Both the position numbers and the translations under genes were made by a program. The notes beneath the pieces are model-generated. The model did not search any database, was not told the origin of the DNA, and saw only the letters and a program-made list of their open reading frames with translations. From positions 1 to 64,000 of the forward strand of contig SIJG01000238.1 in the NCBI GenBank assembly GCA_023374025.1: a stretch of DNA of 64,000 nucleotides, in the 5' to 3' direction. Source of the stretch: Heterodera schachtii. Its lineage: Eukaryota; Nematoda; Chromadorea; Rhabditida; Heteroderidae. Positions 24,466 to 37,573 of the stretch are shown here, piece after piece (position 1 is the first letter of the stretch; each line of letters opens with the position of its first letter).

Positions 24466-25484
24466 TTACACAAAAAATTAATTTTTTTATTAAAATATGT
24501 GATCTCTGATCATATTTCAAAGAAATAAAATCCAAAATTTTTTATGTCAATAAAAAAAATAAAAATAATACAGAAAAGTATTATTTGTCAATATCTAACG
24601 GCCGAAAGTGGACTAAATTCTAATCAAAAAAACACGAAATTTCGTGTCACCACTGGTCGAAATGATTGAAAGAGCGATTTTATTTATATAGATTTTTATT
24701 GAATTAAAAAAATTTCATAACTTAATAAAAACAATGGAAAAGTGTATGGACATCGGAAAGAAAATTATCCAACAAAATTTGTCGGTAGTGCCTTAAAAAT
24801 TTAAAAATATCTGGAGCACTCATTAAAGACCCTTTAAAACAATTTGTCTGTAAATTCGTTTGTACCAATAATTAAAAATTGTTTTTTAACAATTTTTAGT
24901 TATTTATTTTTGCTATTCGTTAAAATACATTTTTTTTCATTCCTTAATTTGATTTAATTAAATTAGTTTCTGACAGTGTAGATTTGGTTTTATTTTAATT
25001 TTTAATGTTTTTTTGATATTATTGTAGTCTATAAGCCTTTTTAAAAGATTTTTGGGAAATCGCGATTAATTTTTCTAATTTTCCCATTAAAATGTTATGT
25101 TTAATTTATTTAAAAAAATATTTTTTTATTATTATAAATATTCCATTGTTTTGAAAATTATATATTTTTATTGGGAAATATTAGACCATGTCATGACCAA
25201 AATGTTCCATGTTTGTATTTTTCAAGTCACTTGACTTACGAATTTGTGGGTATAAATAATGTATACCTTTATAAATTTCGATTTACGATTTATTTTTTGT
25301 AGTTATCATCACTTTTTGGTGCATTTTTGAAGAAGAACATCAACTCTTATTTCATGTTAATTTTCTTTATTTTGTTGAATAATAATTTTTGTTTGATTTA
25401 TAAAGGCTTTTTAAAAACATTTTATTAAAGAAATATTTCAATTAAATCTTTTTAATATTATAACAAAAAAAAGATAAATATTTT
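24466..25484. other. AT-rich stretch, no recognisable gene
   Basis: AT-rich, T-biased DNA. The one notable site is a perfect 16-bp palindrome, ACACGAAATTTCGTGT, at 24632-24647. No open frame is supported. Confidence 0.55.
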
Positions 25485-25708
25485 GTTTTGACAAATTAAT
25501 ATTGATCTATTTTTAGCCATTAAATACTTGATATTATTTACATCTCCTGACAGTCACACATTTAAATGAAAAAAATGCTGTAAAAATACATTTTGCTAAG
25601 TTTTTGTTTTCATTTTTACTTTACCACGTAAAAAATAACCAATATATTTTTGATGTTTTGACAAATTAATATTGATCTATTTTTAGTCATTAAATACTTG
25701 ATAATATT
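25485..25708 (+). repeat. Pair of 54-bp direct repeats, 170 bp apart
   Basis: GTTTTGACAAATTAATATTG followed by ATCTATTTTTAG and CATTAAATACTTGATA occurs at 25485-25538 and again at 25655-25708 with three or fewer differences. The pair lies immediately beyond the broken end of the MULE transposase. It may be a partial tandem duplication or mark a deletion scar. Confidence 0.65.
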
Positions 25709-25718
25709 AAAACCTTTC

Positions 25719-26879
25719 TCACATATCCCAAATTTGCTGTGGAAAAATGGCCGCTCTCACTTGTAATACATGATTTTGAATTTGTTTTCTAATCCAATTG
25801 TCCACCTTTCCATATTCTCCCAATTCCGCGTCTTCTTCGATTGGGATGTGTTGTAACTGCCAAATTCGGTCACAACCAATCCATGTCATGACAAAATACC
25901 GAACAAGAGCTACAAGTTCCCCGTGTGGAGTAAAGGCAAGACTGATGAGACTTCTGATTAATACTTTGGTTTGATGCCCTTCTTGATTTCCGTCCAAAAA
26001 TCGGGCGTTCAAATAGGGAAGCGTTTGAACTTTTTTGAAAACGCTTGAGCAAAGTGAAAAGGCAACCACTGTGGGTTGCCAGCGGGAATTCAGCTCTGAC
26101 GGCAGCGATTGCTGATTGCTCAAAATTTGACATAACCGATGTAGTAACCCAATTTTGAACTAACAGAAACGGTTCTGTCGAACCATATTTCTGCCAAACT
26201 CAGACATGAAAACAATCACTCTTTGGCCCTCGACATAACCATCAAAAATGGTAATTGGCTGCAAATCCTGTCCAATTACGATCGCATCAGGGTCCTGGGC
26301 GTCCAAAGATTATCCCCGACATTTTCACGCTGTCTGGAAACTTCCCTGCGATATGAACGGCCCATTGCTGAGGAAGAAGAAGCTTGGCGGCTCTTATGTA
26401 CGCCCTCAGGGATGTTAGCTCTAATGTTGTTACTGCTGACGTGTTGGCAGTGGATTTTCAAGACGGCTGACGAGTTTAGGTTCATTTGACCAAGGCGGAC
26501 TGTTTCGTGAGTTTCCGGGTGATTCTGATTGCCGTTTTGACTGTGCCAAGTTTGTATTGTCTACCGTTGGCGTCCTGTTGTACAGCAATTCTCACATGAA
26601 TTCGACCAGGACAATACGGGCGGCGTTGAATGCAATGGTAAATCTTAATGCCTAAGTCGAGATAGCAAAAAAAGATAATGGGCTTCAAACCATCAGCAAT
26701 GCGACTGCCAGCTTCATAGCTGTATTCAAAGCCATCTGCCATGAGTACAGGTTTTTCACGGATAGTTTCACCAAGAAAGAAACGTTTTTCATAATGTCAG
26801 GGTCGGGATTTTGCTCTTGAGCCTGAATGTTTTGCTGGGGTTCGTGGATTTCCCTCTCTTCAGATGAGGTGGAATGCAT
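25719..26879 (-). pseudogene. FLYWCH-type MULE transposase, broken
   Basis: Read on the minus strand, pieces of one transposase follow in order but in different frames. The start is at 26879 (MHSTSSEEREIHEP). A FLYWCH zinc-finger-like domain follows at about 26780-26600 (EKPVLMADGFEY, then YHCIQRRPYCPGRIHV with the Cys pair), then a linker at 26485-26276. A piece resembling the stretch before the first catalytic Asp (VIVFMSEFGRNM) lies at about 26290-26165. The C-terminal part at 26123-25719 contains FKKVQTLPYLNARF, RSLISLAFTPHGELV, YFVMTWIG and FPQQIWDM, all typical of MULE C-termini. The DGTF-type catalytic core is missing. At least three frameshifts and one stop break the gene. A related deletion derivative lies at 12262-13058. 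Confidence 0.75.
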
Positions 26880-27039
26880 TTTGGTACGAATGTGACCCAT
26901 AGGCATTAATGGAAAGAATATAAGTGATGTTTTGCAAATATTCTTATCAAGAACCAAAAAACGGTGGGAATTATTAATGGTCAGTTATTGGAATTAGCAT
27001 ATGTTTGCAAAAGGAGTTGTTATCAGTGAAAAATTTGCA

Positions 27040-27158
27040 TTCACTGTTCAAATGTCCACTTCTGTCCAAATGACTTCACTGTCCTAAAGTCCACTGTCCT
27101 AATGCCCACTGTCCTAATGTCCACTGTCGTAATGTCCATGTCCAAATGTCCGGTCACG
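27040..27158 (-). mobile_element. Right terminal array of the broken MULE
   Basis: Seven or so tandem units of the type GTCCACTGTCCTAAT run up to the end GTCCGGTCACG at 27158; read inward on the minus strand the end is CGTGACCGGAC. This matches the CGTGACTGGAC end of the 12.3-kb derivative. It lies about 280 bases upstream of the transposase start, as expected for that family. The opposite end was not found to the left, so the element appears truncated there. The nine bases beyond the end, TTCCAAACA (27159-27167), should be the target duplication. Confidence 0.7.
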
Positions 27159-27340
27159 TTCCAAACATAAGTGAAAATGGAGAAAATCCTGTAGAGTTGC
27201 ACGGAGTTATGTTGTAGGCGAAAAAAGCATATGCCAAGCGTTCATCCCAAGTCCAATTACTTGCCATGGATTTTTTCAAAATTTTAATGAGAATTACCAT
27301 TCACTCTTATAGCTAATCCATTCGCCTGGGGATCATTTAA
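27159..27340 (-). pseudogene. Ty3/gypsy-type integrase fragment
   Basis: The minus strand reads DPQANGLAIRVNG at about 27334-27296, matching the integrase core signature HPQANGLVERVN. After a one-base shift it continues ILKKSMASNWTWDERLAYAF and then STGFSPFSLMFG at 27210-27164. This order and spacing is that of the end of the integrase catalytic domain in Ty3/gypsy-like retrotransposons. The reading breaks off exactly where the MULE terminus begins, so the MULE inserted into the integrase gene. No reverse transcriptase, RNase H, gag or LTR was found around it. Confidence 0.75.
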
Positions 27341-30300
27341 ATCGACATTTTATTCACTCAAATTTTTATTATTTTAAAATTTTTCTCACTAATAAATTTA
27401 ATAATGAAATTCAATGTAAGAATTTTTGTTTTTTATTTTTATAAAGTTTATTATAGATTACTATGATTTATGGTTTATAATTTTCGTATTTTTTAATCGC
27501 ATAAATAAGTGATTGGTTATTTAGCCTAATATCTCTTTTTTGAATTTTGCATATTATCTCATAAATGATTTATTTAATTACTCATGATGAATTCTCCGAT
27601 TTGTCCTTCAAGTCAGAATTAGATTTTTACTGATTTTTTTCTTTTTTCATTATAAAGCAATTGACTTTGTTTTGGTTTGAAATCAATAGAAAAAATTTAA
27701 TAACTTCTCAATATGTGTATTTCATATATCTTTGTTTATATTTTATTATATTTTCTAAAGCACATATTATTGTATATTTTATTTTAAAAAATCAATTTTC
27801 ATTTAATGTTTTTTTAAAAATTATTGTATATTTTGATATAATATTGCTAAATTAAAACGCAGAATTTTTATTAAGAGCCTAGATTTATTAAGTTTCTTTT
27901 TGAAGCGACTAATGAAAATTAAAAATCTTTAAAACGAAAAATATTTCGATTGAATTCAAAATTATTGATATTTATTTTCTGTAAATTATATTTTTTAATT
28001 TTAACTTAAATAATCGATTGAAAGTTTCGTCGTGGGTTGAAGAAATAACTAAATTTAAAATAAGTGGTAAAAAAGGAATAAATATTTGCTTAAATAACAC
28101 CATTTTTAATAAATGTTTTTATTATTTGTTAGAATTTTTAATTTATAAAGATTCTTCAAATAATATTAATTAATTTTATTCTTATTGGTATTATTTGGAT
28201 TTTGCATTAAGCATGCTTTTATGAGGAATAGTGAATTACTGTTCAACAATAGAAATTTGTAGATTTATAAAATGGTAAAAATCAAATCAAATTGAATTAA
28301 TAGATTGATTAACTTAATTTATTTATTATTAAAACATTAATTTAAGGTTCAACATACAACATACATGTTTTTGTTATCTTAAAAATATTAGTTTGTAAAT
28401 AATTAATTCATTTATGGGAATAAAAATAATGGAGAACAGGTAAATCGAGTTACAATTGCATCCAATATTCAAGTGTATCACATTTGTTTTCATTTTTTAT
28501 ATTTGTTGGGTTTTCAATTTTTAATTTTTTTGATTGATTTTCGTTATCATCACGTCGAGCAAGGTTTTTATTTCGTTCGGGTTTTTCATGCAATAATTAT
28601 ATTATTTCATTTTAATTTTTTTGTGTAGTTGCCTAGTTACTAAATTATGTGCTATCTTTTATGTTCTTGAGCTTTAAATTTATTTTTTTTTATTTCACAA
28701 CAATAATTTTAATTGGAATTAATTCCTTCCTATGTAAATAATGAAAAGGAGTGGAATTATACCACAGTTTTTTAACTACGATGTTGATCTACAATTGTTA
28801 TGAACGTAAAGAAATTTTATGAACATTTGAGTTAAATTGATTTTAAAATTTATTTTATTATGTTATTTTTAATTAACAGTAATGAAAATAAACAATATTA
28901 TGCGTAAATTCTCATCGTATTTTTCTAGTTATGTTAAACATTTTATTTACGTCATCTTTCTGAATAATTTTACTATTAAATTGATATAAAAGGTAAAATA
29001 AATTTTAAATACAAATTTTGTATTTATTTAAAAAGAAAAAATGTTAGAACATAACATAACAGCTAAAAATATTTAGAAATTGATAATTTGTTTATGTGAT
29101 GCTTTAATAAAAAATGATTAATTTCTCATTAATAATATTTCTTTTAAATTTTAAATTCTTTTCTAATTTTTTTATTTGTTTATTTTACTGTTTTATTCGT
29201 TCCATTCTTAAATTGTACGCTCTTAATTAAATTGATATTCAAAAAATAAAAAAATAACAAAATTATTCAACATTATTTTGTAATCTAAAAAAAGATAAAA
29301 ATGTTTTTATGATACATAAATCATAATCATATGTTCAAGCGGAGCTTCCTGTTCAACCTCATTATCGAAAAAGCGAAAAAATAAATTTGTAAAATTTTTG
29401 CTAAAATAATGAACTGTTTTTATTAATTAATATAATAATAGCGTTTTTTTAAGTTAGGAAAATGTAGTAAATTTTATCGATTGAAATACCAAAAATGGAA
29501 AGCAAAAAATATAATGAAATTTAATAAAGCAATAACAATCGAAGCATCAATTGTTGAAGGGAACTTATTGTTTTTTGTTTATTCGTAAAATTCAAAAAAT
29601 AAATTAATTCATTATTAAGTATCATTTACTACATGAATGATTAAACTATAAAAACGTATTTTCTATAATATTTTAGTGCGGAATAAAATATTATGTCAGT
29701 AAAAAACAACGTATAAATAAATTTAATAGTATTAAAGTTTTAAGCGAATTATATTTTCGTAATCAAAAAATGAAATCACCAAATATAAAATTTATTGATA
29801 AAAGATCTCTAATACATTAAAAAAATTTAATGTGCTCTATAATGAAAAAGTTAAAATCTTATTATAATACATAAATTGTTTCATTTTTGGTGAACTTTAT
29901 TAGAGTTTGTGAACCCAGATAAAAAAATACTTCTTATTTTCAGCATATAATATTTTGTAATATTTTAAAAAATTATTTATATATTCTTCTTGGATGACGG
30001 CAGCTAGGTTACGGTGCAGTTGGGCGAAAATTTTTTAGTTCAATAAATTCATTTGTAGAAAAATTGTTTTTAATTAAAAAATCCGTTTTTTCAATCCTCT
30101 CTGTTTTAAGATAACGCATTGCCTTTTCTCTAATGTATGAATTCTAATAAAATTGTTAATTTCTTTTAACTACAAATTTAAAACTTTTCCATGTCCAATT
30201 ATATTACTTTTTGATGTTTGTTTCATTCAATTATATATGCTCATGAAAATACTAATGTAGCAACTCGCAATTTTATTTTTCACTATTAAATATAAAATTC

Positions 30301-33204
30301 TTTATTTTCAGCACGGATAAATTTTTTAATTTTTTATTATAAAAAATAATTAAAACTTGTCTACCGTAAATATATACTTAATCCTTTGTAAAAATTCATT
30401 AAAATTTCATGCTTCGAAAATTGGATAAATGTTGATATAAGTCGAGCATTTTTAATTGTTTTTGTAAGATTTTGTTAATATGTTTCATCAATCTTATACT
30501 TTCATAGTAGAACAAATAATCTTTTACTAATTCAGGCCGCGCACGTAGTTATTTTATGTCAATTTGTGAGTTTTGTTATTAAAAAACAATATTTTCTATT
30601 TATTCTCTTTATTTCATATTTGTTCTTATTTTATGATCTTCATATATATGCAAATATCAATTTAGTGCTCCATTTCAGTCATTGAAAATTACTAATTTAG
30701 GTAAATTAATGCATTATAGATCTCTGGTTGCTGAACCAAGGGATTCCTTCTTCTGTAATATATGTATTAGTTTTTTTAAATCCCAATAATTTATTTAGTT
30801 TTAATTTTTGTCATAAATCTTAATTTATATTTCTATAATAATTTTTATTTGCATTTTGATTTTTTCACTTTTTGTTGAAATTTTGTGTATAAAATTTTAA
30901 TTCATGAAAGTCTTTATTTTTATAGATATCGAGTTAAACTCTTATTTATTGTGCACTTTACTAAATATCAAAATATTTTATATTTTTTCTGTACCTTTCC
31001 TTTTTTGATCTATAAATTACGGAAATTTCCATTTAATTATTCAATTAAATATATTCTATGTGCCCCTTTTAATTGCCAAATCCGGAATTATAGTTTATAC
31101 ATTTTTAAATATAATTTTTTGATTAATAAATAATTTCAGCTTGAATATTAAAATCAAATTTTTTGTGATATCCGATAATAATTAGTTAATATTAAATTTC
31201 TTGCAATCTCTGGTTTATCACGTATGTGTATGCGACAGATCTTTTCTATTAATTCACTTTCCATTATGCAATTTAATAATAATTATAATTTTGATTTCGT
31301 TATGAATTTTAGGATTATCAGAATATTTAAAGTGTTTAATAAATTTTAGCTAATTAATTTTAAATTTATTTTATTATTAATTCCCTAGTTGGAATTAAGC
31401 AGAAAAAAATATTATTATTATTGCACGATTATTATTAATTTGGTTTCATTATGGTTTTGTAAATATTTATCAAATTTTTTACATTTAGATTTATTCATCT
31501 ATCATCTCATCAATATTTTTGTCATTTTTGAAGTTTCGTTTTATTTTTAATAAAAAGTTAATTAATATTTATGCTGTATTTTGATTTAAATTATTATTTT
31601 CTCTATAATTTTTAATTTTAAATATTTCTTGTTATGCTTTGTTTATTGCATAAGTGTAAACGTATGCATTTTCATCAATTAAGTCTTTATAATAATATTC
31701 AATATATATTAATTTTGGTTGATATTTTTCGTTATACATTATTATTTTTTCACATTTTATGCCTCTTCTGTGGTTATTTCCTTGTGAATTTTATGAATTA
31801 ATTTCCTAACATAGATTTTTGTAAAAAATAATTTAACAATAATTGTTGCTTTTTCTCTTTGCTTTTTTAATATTTAATAAGTTTAATTATACTCTTGATC
31901 ATTTCATACAGTTTAGAAATTTGGCGAAACCATTTCATTTGAACTTCATTTTTATTTATAAATTTTTATTGTTTATGAATATTTTATAGAATTATAGTTG
32001 CACTTTACCATTGATTTACAGATGGATGTAGAATACTGACTATAATTTTTTTCCTTGCAAAATTAATGATGAAGCAATTTTGAAAATATTCTTCTTGAAA
32101 TATAATTGATATGTGACGGTTTTTTGCTAACTTTTCTCATTTTATACTTATTCGGGTTCCATGCTATTTATTTCAAATAGAAGATTTAATAAATTTTCAT
32201 GTTTATTTTATATTATTATTTTTGAAGTAAAAATAAAGTGCTTTTCTTTTGGGTTTATATTTACATCTTTCTTCTTTCGTCATTTTTATATTAAGAAATT
32301 GATTTATTTTATTTTTAGATTTAAAATGATGTTTAATCATTTTATTTTGTTTTGTTTTTTATAATAATTTCTATCTAATTATAGCACAAAAAATATCTTT
32401 TTTAAATTTGCTTAAAAGTTATTTATGTGCAAATTCATTACTTTACTTTTGTAAATCAATAAATATTTTCTTTATTTCTCTTTTTTTTTCAAATTTATTT
32501 GTATAATATGACCTTTTGCTTCCAAGTCTTTAAAACAGAGGCAAGCAACACATCACATCTCTTTCAAATATTTTAACTACAATAGACATTAAATATATTT
32601 ATTGCCGACAATATTTACTTAACTAATTTATGATATTTTGTGTGGCTTTATTTTTTTAAATTATAGCAAATCCTTCCGTAAAATTTTTGTAATTTTCTGC
32701 TCTTTTGCTCATTGTTCGGCGATTATTTAGATTAATAAAAATATCCATTAATAATTGAAAAATATTGCAATTCCATTTTTTCCATGGTAAAAATAATAGT
32801 TAAATTTTAGCATCCAAATCATTTATTTGAGCAATAAAAAAAACTGCTATTGATTGTATGGCACTTTTTTATAATATTATCTTTCAATTTTTTCTGTTAA
32901 ACCTTTTTATACATTTTTAAATCACGATATTTCAAATTTTTTGCCAATGCCTTTTTTAAATTTTTTGGTGCATATTATAGTGCCTTTTAAGTGTTACATA
33001 GAATAGATTTATTTCGGTATACCAATTTTATTTTGTACCAGATATTTTCATTTAACTTAAGAAACAAATAAAATAAATTGGAATAATATTCCTAAAAAAA
33101 TTCTTTGAAAATCATCTAAACGAAGTGGCAGAGCGAAATTTTTTTGAAATCCAATAATTTAACAATGAATTCATTTGTCAAAAGAGCTGAGAGGATGTGA
33201 AGCA
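27341..33204. other. Long T-rich stretch, few exon-like islands
   Basis: Nearly 6 kb of AT-rich DNA with more T than A on the plus strand. Frames at 27661-27855 and 30885-31133 (plus) are Phe/Ile/Tyr/Leu-rich chance frames. Better islands lie on the minus strand at 28450-28596 (49 codons, contains KPERNKNLARRDDNENQS and ends CDTLEYWMQL) and about 28690-28796 (contains LWYNSTPFHYLHRKELIP). Another is at 30000-30116 (plus, contains LGYGAVGRKFFSSIN). Isolated TTTTCAG sites occur at about 29942 and 30313. No family is recognised and no complete gene can be built. Confidence 0.35.
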
Positions 33205-33212
33205 GAATTAGA

Positions 33213-33826
33213 CGTGCTGATACGAACCTAAAAAAGTATCAGTGGGGCGAACCTAAAAAAGTATCAGTGGGGCGAACCTAAAAATTATCAGTGTGGGCGA
33301 ACCTAAAAAAAGTGTCAGTTGTAATAAAAAAAAAACGGTGTTAATGTATATAATTATACCATTAAATTTAAAAATAAATAAAAATGAGTGCTATAAAAAT
33401 TTGTCATTTTTATTTTAATTTTTTGCAAAAATATCCTTTGTCTTCAAGTCTTTTATGAATCATCAAGTTAACATTTTGTTTTGTAAAATTCAGTATCGAC
33501 GTAAAAGCCGCTTGTTAGGCCTTAAGCAAGCCGTATAAACCATTCTTTATTAAAGAAAAAAATTTAAATTTTATTTAAAAAATTTACTCTTGAATTTAAA
33601 GCAAAAATTCTGAATCATTTTAAAATTTATGCAGTCAAAATAACAATGTTGAGTAAATTTTGAGATGTGATATTATGAATTGTAATTTGTTGATCATTTT
33701 TCATTATGAATATTATAGTCATTTGATCACTTTTAGTTATAATATTTAAAGTTAATTATTTTTATTACAACTGATACTTTTTTAAGTTCGTCTACACTGA
33801 TACTTTTTTAGGTTCGACCTAGCACC
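33213..33826. mobile_element. Foldback element FB-2 (MULE-like, non-autonomous)
   Basis: A 614-bp element flanked by the 8-bp direct repeat GAATTAGA (33205-33212 and 33827-33834). Left end CGTGCTGATACGAACC; right end, read inward, GGTGCTAGGTCGAACC. The left arm holds four tandem copies of a 25-bp unit containing GCGAACCTAAAAAAGTATCAG; the right arm holds two inverted copies. Each inner unit starts with GGGGCGAAC or TGGGCGAAC, echoing the terminal TAGGTCGAAC. The interior (about 33345-33765) is AT-rich, non-coding, and includes a weak palindrome around GCTTGTTAGGCCTTAAGC at 33510. Confidence 0.85.
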
Positions 33827-33834
33827 GAATTAGA

Positions 33835-35621
33835 TGATTTCCTCCTTAATAATGGAATCAATTATTTTGAATTCTGAACACATTGGCTGTATTATATTTT
33901 TAGATGTTTTATTATTTCAAATTGTCTTATCATTCGCAACATCCAAAACTGCTTTATCGTTATTTATGGTCTTTATATTTTTTTTGTAGTGTAAGAAATT
34001 TCCGTTTTTGCGAAATTATTGTTCCAAATTAAAAATTTTTAAATGTTTTAAATTTTAAAATTTTTAAACACTTTATTCCTAATAATGAATTCACAAATAA
34101 TAGAATAGTATCATAATCATACTTTACTTTTATTTTTGAATTTTGAGCAAATTGTATTTATTATTTTAGTTTTTAATTCAAAAATAATTACTGATAACAA
34201 TTTTTTCTATGGTCCAATGCAGCGTTTATTCTGTAGTAAGTCCAAAGCATTGTTAATTATATAATCATGCAGGCTTAAGCATAAATTGCATATTCTTATA
34301 CAAATTATATTAATGAATGATTTAAAAACCGACATATATAAAGATATAAATTATATTATTATTTAATGTATTGTTTTGTTTAGAACTAGATATACGTTTA
34401 TAAATAAATTTCACGCACTATTTTGTATTTAATATTCTATATTTTATTCTATTTTATTATTTATTGTCTGCAAGCGATAATAAATTTAAATTTATTTTCT
34501 TTTCTTTTTTAAATTATTTTCTAGTATAATTGTAGTTCAATTGGCTGTGCAAACGAAACAGACAAAAGAAATAAATGAATTTATTTTTGTGTTTTTATGC
34601 ATATCCCTTAAGAAAAAAATTTGATTATGCCTAAAATTAAATCAAATCTGATATGAATAAAAATTTTTAAATTAATTTCCACCCCTAATTTCAAGTTTTT
34701 TTAAAATTTATTTATTTAAAAAATTTAAGCATAAATGTTTTTTACTGTTTATTTTGGTATTATTCTGCACTTTATAATTAAATTCTTATGTTCTAAAATT
34801 TCTTACCTCATATTTTTATATTTATGTCGATATTTTTTTTATTTATATTTTTTGGATTGAATTAAATTGTAAAATTTGTATCTTTTAAACTACAAACTTT
34901 CCAAAATGTTTTTCGTGCCCAATGTTGGCTTTTTTAAATATTAAAGTATATGAAAAGAAGAATAGCCGTTATTTAGTATATGTGCATTTTTTATTGAATT
35001 TTAAATTATGAATAATTATCACTTAATTATCATTTGTTTAATAGGTTTGATAAAATGTGTTACTATTCTTTTTATTTTTTTAAAGATTTTTTTAAATTTA
35101 TTATTTTTGGATTTAATATTTTATTTTGATTTAAATATATAAAAATATTTTGGTTTTATTTTCAAACGCTATGGTCTCGCTAAATTACTGATTCTTTTCA
35201 GGCAAATTCTTCCTCCTTTCATTATTTTTGTTTTTTTTGTTTTAATATTTTACTTCTTCAAGAATGCATTCTTTCAAAACCAAATAACCCTAATATATCT
35301 TGTGTAAATATATCAGTTTTTACAATTGTTTTTTTATGTTTTCTACAACATGAATGGACAAACCGACAGTGGACAAATTTTGTTTATCTTTTTTAAAATA
35401 AATTTTCCTTTTTTATTATTATGCAAATATTATTTTGTGGGTTTTTTATTATTGAAATGGTTTAATTTAATATTTTTATGCTTTTACTTTGGATTAATAA
35501 TTAAAAATTTGCTATTTTTAATTATATTTTTTTGTAGTAACTTGCGATGTAGTGATACTGTCTTGTTATTCATGGTTAATTGATTAATAAACTTCAACAC
35601 TTCAACGTTGAACTTCTGTTG
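33835..35621. other. T-rich stretch with a scrap of MULE array
   Basis: AT-rich with T bias. At 35356-35376 a single scrap GGACAAACCGACAGTGGACA matches the arm unit of the MULE derivative at 12.3 kb, without an inverted partner. The plus-strand frame at 35326-35583 spans this scrap and is otherwise Phe/Leu/Ile-rich, so I do not regard it as a gene. A TTTTCAG site lies at about 35200. Confidence 0.5.
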
Positions 35622-35740
35622 ATCATGCAAAACAATATATCTTTTATATTTATCGTTGGAATTTTTGGAAATATGGAATAGTAATTTAATTTAAATATAC
35701 ATATTAAAAATTTAAATTGAAAATTATTTATTTTTCTTAA
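35622..35740 (+). repeat. Direct repeat of about 115 bp, left copy
   Basis: The stretch from ATCATGCAAAACAATATAT to TTTAAATTGAAAATTATTTAT is repeated at 37574-37687 in the same orientation with small insertions and substitutions. The roughly 1.8 kb between the copies is A-rich, whereas both flanks are T-rich. Confidence 0.7.
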
Positions 35741-37573
35741 ATGTTTGCGCTTGACACAATATTATAGAAAAATACTTTAAAAATTAATAGAATATTGTCT
35801 TTCAACCAGAATATTAATTAAAATTATCAATATAAAAAAGCAAATTCAAAAAAAGTAAAACTAAAATAAACCAAAAGTTTTTAATTTCAATACAATTCAA
35901 TAAATTGAAATTTATGGCCCCCCTCCCTTTTAATTTTCAACACGAAATCCGAAGGGGTTTCTGAATACCTTTATAAATAAAATATTAATAAAAATGTTTG
36001 TCAAGCAGACGAAGAGGACATGAAAAACCATGTCATCAAAATTATTGAGGATAGAGATTAATCAAAAAAAAAATCTTTTTCCAATTTGTGCTATCAATAA
36101 AGTTTCAAAGGAACAATTCAATTAAAATTTATATGTTCATATCTAAAAAGAAATATATAAGGATAGGTAACTCAATATTTTAAAATACACTCATCGGTTT
36201 TAGAGACAAATGTTAAATTAATAAATGAAAATACATTAAAATCAAATACAATTATATCATATATGCACATTAGTACCCTTGATAACCAAACCTGTGGTTC
36301 TATCAAGTGAAATTGGTGTTGAAGTAAACCCTTATGAAAATCAAAATAAATTAATTTTCTTTAAAGAATAATAAAAAATAAAAATTGAACAATCATTTAA
36401 AATTAAATAAAATCAAACAAGAAATTTAGTGATGGAAAATAGAAGTAAGCACTAAAATATATGAAAATGGAAATTGTATGCACTTTGAAACAAAACTAAT
36501 AAAACAACGAACGAAGCTAATTGACAATGCATAAAGAATCATAATAAGCAATTAAGTTAACCCATATAAAATCACAATTCATAAACTTAATATTCCCAAA
36601 AAAATAATAATTTCTTAATTTATTTCAATCATCAATTTTTTAATTTATTCTTTTCGAAATTTTTGACTATAAAACATTAATAATTAATGTTATTTATATT
36701 ATTTCGAAACAAGTCGTAGATAGAAAGGAAAATTATAATTTATTAAAATTATCTAAACTGTTATTATGTGGTTATGGCCATAATTATATACCTTTCATGC
36801 AATGTCTATAATCAATTATAATTGCGAAAAATTGTAAAATATTCTTGATATATTTATAAATTGCAAAATATTCAATAAAAGAACAAGTTACCACTTTACA
36901 ATATAATTATTACTGGTTATATTATTTGTTTGATGCAAGAATAAATTTGATACAAAACTTTTTAAAGAATATTTAAAATATTTATCTAAACTTAAAAATC
37001 TAAAAAAGTAATGTATGACTTAGGATGAACATGTAGGTGTGATTTTAACATGAATTTAATAAAAAAGTATTATTCCAAAGATAAATATGAATAACAAAAC
37101 AAAAACGAGATAATATTTAAAATGAAACATTATAAACCAACAAATAAGAAAAAAACGAGGACAATATTTTCAAGTTTGAAGATTAATATAATTTCTATTC
37201 AGTAAGTTTGTACAAAAAAAAGAAGAAAATAAGTAAAAATATAATTTAAAAATCACAAAGAGTAAAACAAAGAAATAATATTTAAAAATAAACAAAATGT
37301 TAATCATTTTTTAGTTATTTTTCTGTTTTTTTTAGTAACCTTCATAATTTTAATTTAATATTGATTGATTCAAAGTATTTGTTTTATATAAAAATTTAAT
37401 TATTTTGTTATCAATAATATATTTATATTAAGATTTATATAAATAGTTAACAAATATTTCAAAAAAATAAGAATTTGTTTATTTTTTATCTGAATCTTAA
37501 TCTGTTTAATTCTTTGCATTTAAACAAAATTTTGTATTATTTTCCTTTAAAATTCATTTAAACTCATATAAAA
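35741..37573. other. A-rich segment between two direct repeats
   Basis: About 1.8 kb, mostly more A than T on the plus strand, bounded by the direct repeats at 35622-35740 and 37574-37687. A short open island at about 35974-36058 reads NVCQADEEDMKNHVIKIIED. No transposase, terminal TG/CA ends or primer-binding site were seen. It may be an inserted or duplicated segment rather than an LTR element. Confidence 0.4.

Noticed and set aside
26223..26489. Plus-strand 88-codon frame
   Set aside because: It is antisense to the MULE transposase relic, whose minus-strand reading has recognisable domains in the right order.
33213..33345. Tandem repeats resembling a CRISPR array
   Set aside because: Units are directly adjacent with no unique spacers, and the copies are inverted at the other end of a transposable element.
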